Below, piece by piece: positions 60,751-64,000 of a stretch of 64,000 nucleotides of DNA. The stretch is from Thamnaconus septentrionalis (Eukaryota; Chordata; Actinopteri; Tetraodontiformes; Monacanthidae), in contig CM020503.1 of NCBI GenBank assembly GCA_009823395.1, forward strand, positions 4,554,501 through 4,618,500. Reading direction: 5' to 3'. The notes under the pieces are model-generated. The model was given only the letters and a program-made list of their open reading frames with translations, was not told the DNA's origin and did no database searches. The position numbers and the translations under genes were made by a program. Position 1 is the stretch's first letter. The number at the start of each line of letters is the position of its first letter.

Positions 60751-63700
60751 TGTTGCACAAGAGCCGGTTTGCCCCCTAGGCCCCCCTCCCCGCCCCCCAT
60801 AAGGCCCTTACACTTTCTTTCTTTTTTTTTGACAGTTAATTCTATATGTAACTTGTGGAAGAACACATGTGATGTCCAGTGTGTGCAAGCTGAGCCCATG
60901 AATCACACTGCAGCTGGATGCATTAATCTTTATTGTCCCTACCTCTCACTCCCCCTCTAATGCTCTCCTGCTTTCTAATGACTCACGTGGCTGGTGGTCC
61001 AGCGGCCAGGCAGCACCCCCAGCAGTGTCCGAGGAAAGACCGCAAGAGCCTCCATCGCTGCCAAACCTCCTGCAGCCTTGGGCTAACGTGTGTGTGTGTG
61101 TGTCAGCAAGTCTGTTTGTACACTGTATTCAAAAGCCGCATGGCAGCCAAGGCTCAATCACAACAAACCAGAAACAATTTCCACATGAAATTGCAACACG
61201 CTAGATATTTGGATTGGATGCTGCTCCTCCTTCCTGGAGGGTTTTGTTTGTTTTGGGTTGTTGTTGTTTTTTTTCCCTCCACCGAGGGATAAATACGTGT
61301 CACTTCCTTCGCAAGTCCGATAATGTTTGAAAATCATTCAGTGGGCCAACTGTTCTCACTCGTTTGTATGAGATTCATTTGACAGTCCGGACAAAAGTGC
61401 AGTAGTTAACACAGCAATGAAGGCAACCAGAGCAGCGTTTTTGTTTGTTTTTAATATCTCATGCTGTACAAACAAGCTTGACAGCAGCCCTTCTGCAGAG
61501 CCTTGCCGTCCTATGCTACGGCTGAACCATCGGTTTCATCTTCGAAGCCTCACCAGACCAGCCGTCCAGCGACTTGCACGGAACCAACAGCTTTTCAACA
61601 CCTTTATAATCTAGTTTTGCAGCCTGTAATTTCCTTGTAAAAGCAGCCATGCGACAGAAATGTGTGGTTAACGCTCGATATAAATTTTCAACTTTGGGTA
61701 AGGCAGGCTGTCCAGTTTTTTTACAGTACTCGGAAATGGGGCTATTACTGTTTGTCTGCGTCTACAACTTTGAACCCAAATCTTGACAGACAGTATATAA
61801 AGAGTTGTTGCGTTCTTTGCAAATCTGCATTCCAGACTCAGTCAGCGGGTGACTGTGTTTCGCCAGTTCCCAGCTCATTAGCATGAAGTCCGAGATCCCG
61901 CTTTCATGGTGTTACACCACAAAGAGTTAAAGACACACAAAGACATTTCTTTCATGCAACCATGTGTACAATACAAATCCACAATTCTCGCGACCTGCTC
62001 CTAAACAGTGCTCGGGTTACACATCCAGCTTGAGGCTGCGTTCACTGACCGACGAGACCTTGGTGGTCCGTCAAAAAAGTTCCTGAAAGTTTTGCAACCA
62101 AATTTAGTCCACGGTGAAATTGTTACAGCAACATTCGCTATGAGTCATATTCCATGTAGACGGAGGATAATATGTTCAAGTGTATTTCCAAACATGTTTT
62201 ACATTAAGGAAAAAAACATCCCAGGCTCTCTTGTTTTGGGGTCTTCTCGTTCTTTGTGCGATTATCCAACCTGACAGACCAGATTTAACGTCTCGTTTCA
62301 GACACAAGATGTCCTTTGCCACACGCGTAGGACCAGTCCAAGCATTTGGCTTTGTTATTTCTTCTTGGTAACAATACACAAAATTATCATTGCCTGATGC
62401 AGCCACACCTTTGGAAGCACAAAAAAGATTGTTCTGCAACTTTTTTATATGATTGAATTTGACAATGCAAGATTTTAAGGCTGTCCAGAAAACTTTTTTT
62501 TCCCAGTACTGATTCTGGAAAAGGTTCCTATTGAAGGTTTTCTAGGCAAATCTGCAAGATTTGAACACATCATCTGCAATCCAGCAGCGGCCACCACTCG
62601 GTTGAAAACAGACCACGCCCACTAATTCATCTTTTCTTACATCATCCCTACTCCCAACACATTTGTTTAGATATGTTTTTCTACCTTTAAAGTCTAACAG
62701 TGGATTTCTGAGTCCTGCTGTAAAAAGTGCCTTGCACTTGCAAAAAGTACTGCATGTGGTCTTTGCTTCTAATTACATCGCCTGTATTGCAGGCCTTTCT
62801 GACCGCACCACCAAAGGTTTACAGGCCCTTCATTACACACTCAGTTTCTTGTGTAAACGGGGAAACAAGCCGCCCCGTAAGCTGCAGCATCGAAACCACA
62901 CCGCTTCCTACAAAGAGAGAAAAAAAAGAAAACAACAAAAAAACACTTCCTTAAATCCTGAACTTTCTTGTGCTCACGGCAATGGCTGTCAAAATCCAAC
63001 GAGCATCAAACCTTTTGCCAGCTGGCGCGTGCGCACATTCAAATTCGTGAGGCAACACTGCAAACTGTGTGCAGAGTTGTTTTGATTCATTCTGGTTTTT
63101 TGTTGATGTTAGGTTGCATAATATATTTTTGTTTTGTTTTTTTGTCGGACACGAGTAATGGCCACTGCTGTCAAATAGGTAGTTTGATATGCACATGACG
63201 AAAATAATTTGCACATGTGCAAAATGCTTACATAAGGTCTTGCGAATTGCAAATGGATGGTTTAAAAAGACTAAATTCTCATCGACTGCATTGGCCCAAA
63301 ACTCTCGGCCATGAAACCCCCTCTGTACATATAGAGCATCCACATATATTTCTTGACTTTTCTAAGCCTCCTTAAACAAAAAAAAAAAAAATCATATCAC
63401 ATTTTCCATGCATTAGGATGCCAGTGCCCGGTGTTGAATAAAATTCTAAATAATAACAATAAAAAAGTAAGACTCTGGCAGCCGTGTCATACGTGCAGAT
63501 CGCCATTAGAGCCATTAGAGGCTATTTGAGAACGGATCGACCTTCGCCAAGGCTGTTGGGAACGCTGCGGAAGATTATAACCCAGCCCTGCAGACCCGTT
63601 TCCAGCCCATTTCTCTGCAAAAGATCATAGTCTATTGGCTGAGCGGCGGCTGCACTTAGCGCCACTGAGGGAGACAGTCACGCTCGGCCAAGTCCGCTGG

Positions 63701-63827
63701 TCCACTGGCAGCGGAGCCTGGCACGAGAAAGTCCCTGCTCCGGAGTTTACACAGCCAAGAGTTGAAGACCGGCCTGGCAGAACATACCCACTCAGCCCGG
63801 CAGAACACATGGCAGCGCTTAAGCTCT

Positions 63828-63893
63828 TAACCCCCTCCCCCCGCCCTGCCCGCCCCCAACCCCAACCACCCCCTCCCCAGCCCCGCCCCCCGA
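63828..63893 (-). repeat. C-rich tract (quadruplex-capable on minus strand)
   Basis: More than six runs of four or more C occur within 66 bases. The complement has many G4 runs, able to form quadruplexes; the plus strand could form an i-motif. Confidence 0.7.
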
Positions 63894-64000
63894 CTTAAAT
63901 CCTACAGTACAGCACTGCGTAAACATATAGCAGCGGAGGAAAGCGGACGATTCAGACTAGTGGCCATTTTTAGTGAACTAATCTATTTCTAATGTTTTCA

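Larger units (their letters stand above)
59392..64000. other. Intergenic, possible regulatory stretches, no gene seen
   Basis: An A-run lies at about 60288-60305, CTCF-type motifs at 60737-60778 and a short GT tract at 61087-61103. Interval 63470-63780 is mixed-composition with an ATTGG (inverted CCAAT) at 63634-63638. Interval 63828-63893 is strongly C-rich. No exon was recognised before the window ends. Confidence 0.5.

Overview
This 64 kb window looks like vertebrate DNA, most likely from a teleost fish. The only protein-coding sequence I can support is the last 58 codons of a SOX9-type transcription factor at the left edge (1-177, + strand). The teleost call rests on the dispersed repeats: a tRNA-derived SINE family, a Tc1/mariner transposase family and hAT and piggyBac derivatives of types I associate with fish genomes, plus very dense CA, GA, GAT and AT microsatellites. 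Fish usually carry two sox9 paralogues (a and b); I cannot tell which one this is.

Layout. Positions 1-177 are the end of the sox9 terminal exon. About 1.5 kb of 3' UTR follows, with a CA microsatellite directly after the stop codon, two matches to the miR-124 seed, AU-rich nonamers and two AATAAA signals (1229 and 1633). From about 1.66 kb to the end I find no convincing exon, RNA gene or ORF. This fits the long gene desert that flanks SOX9 in vertebrates, which is known in mammals to hold distant enhancers. Open frames in this stretch are short and low in complexity, or unrecognisable.

Mobile-element relics in the desert: a SINE with a perfect 13-bp target duplication (4074-4442) and degenerate copies of the same family (13880, 31626, 53832, 57770); three relics of one Tc1-like transposon family (7603-8240, 31155-31260, 37730-37985); a Penelope-like end with a hammerhead-ribozyme-like core (16826-16945); a 754-bp non-autonomous piggyBac-type element with TTAA on both sides (32596-33349); two hAT-like elements (36252-36889 and 40199-40957, the second with an 8-bp target duplication matching at 7 of 8 positions); a LINE ORF C-terminal scrap (38128-38178); and a second tRNA-like SINE relic (48545-48634).

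Structured DNA: a roughly 450-bp (CT)n tract (28434-28880), an (AT)33 tract, a near-perfect long hairpin at 25267-25310, G-quadruplex motifs at 23108 and 26593, and a CpG-rich block at 45.1-45.96 kb flanked by perfect 14- and 15-bp hairpins. Candidate regulatory signals in the desert are a CTCF consensus at 60737-60750, a tandem array of nuclear-receptor half-sites holding two NR5A/SF-1-type sites at 36150-36173, and homeodomain-type palindromes at 52178 and 56410. No gene network can be read from the window. The plausible unity is that of a cis-regulatory landscape for sox9, which needs comparative and chromatin data to test. I did not find a clear new biological system.
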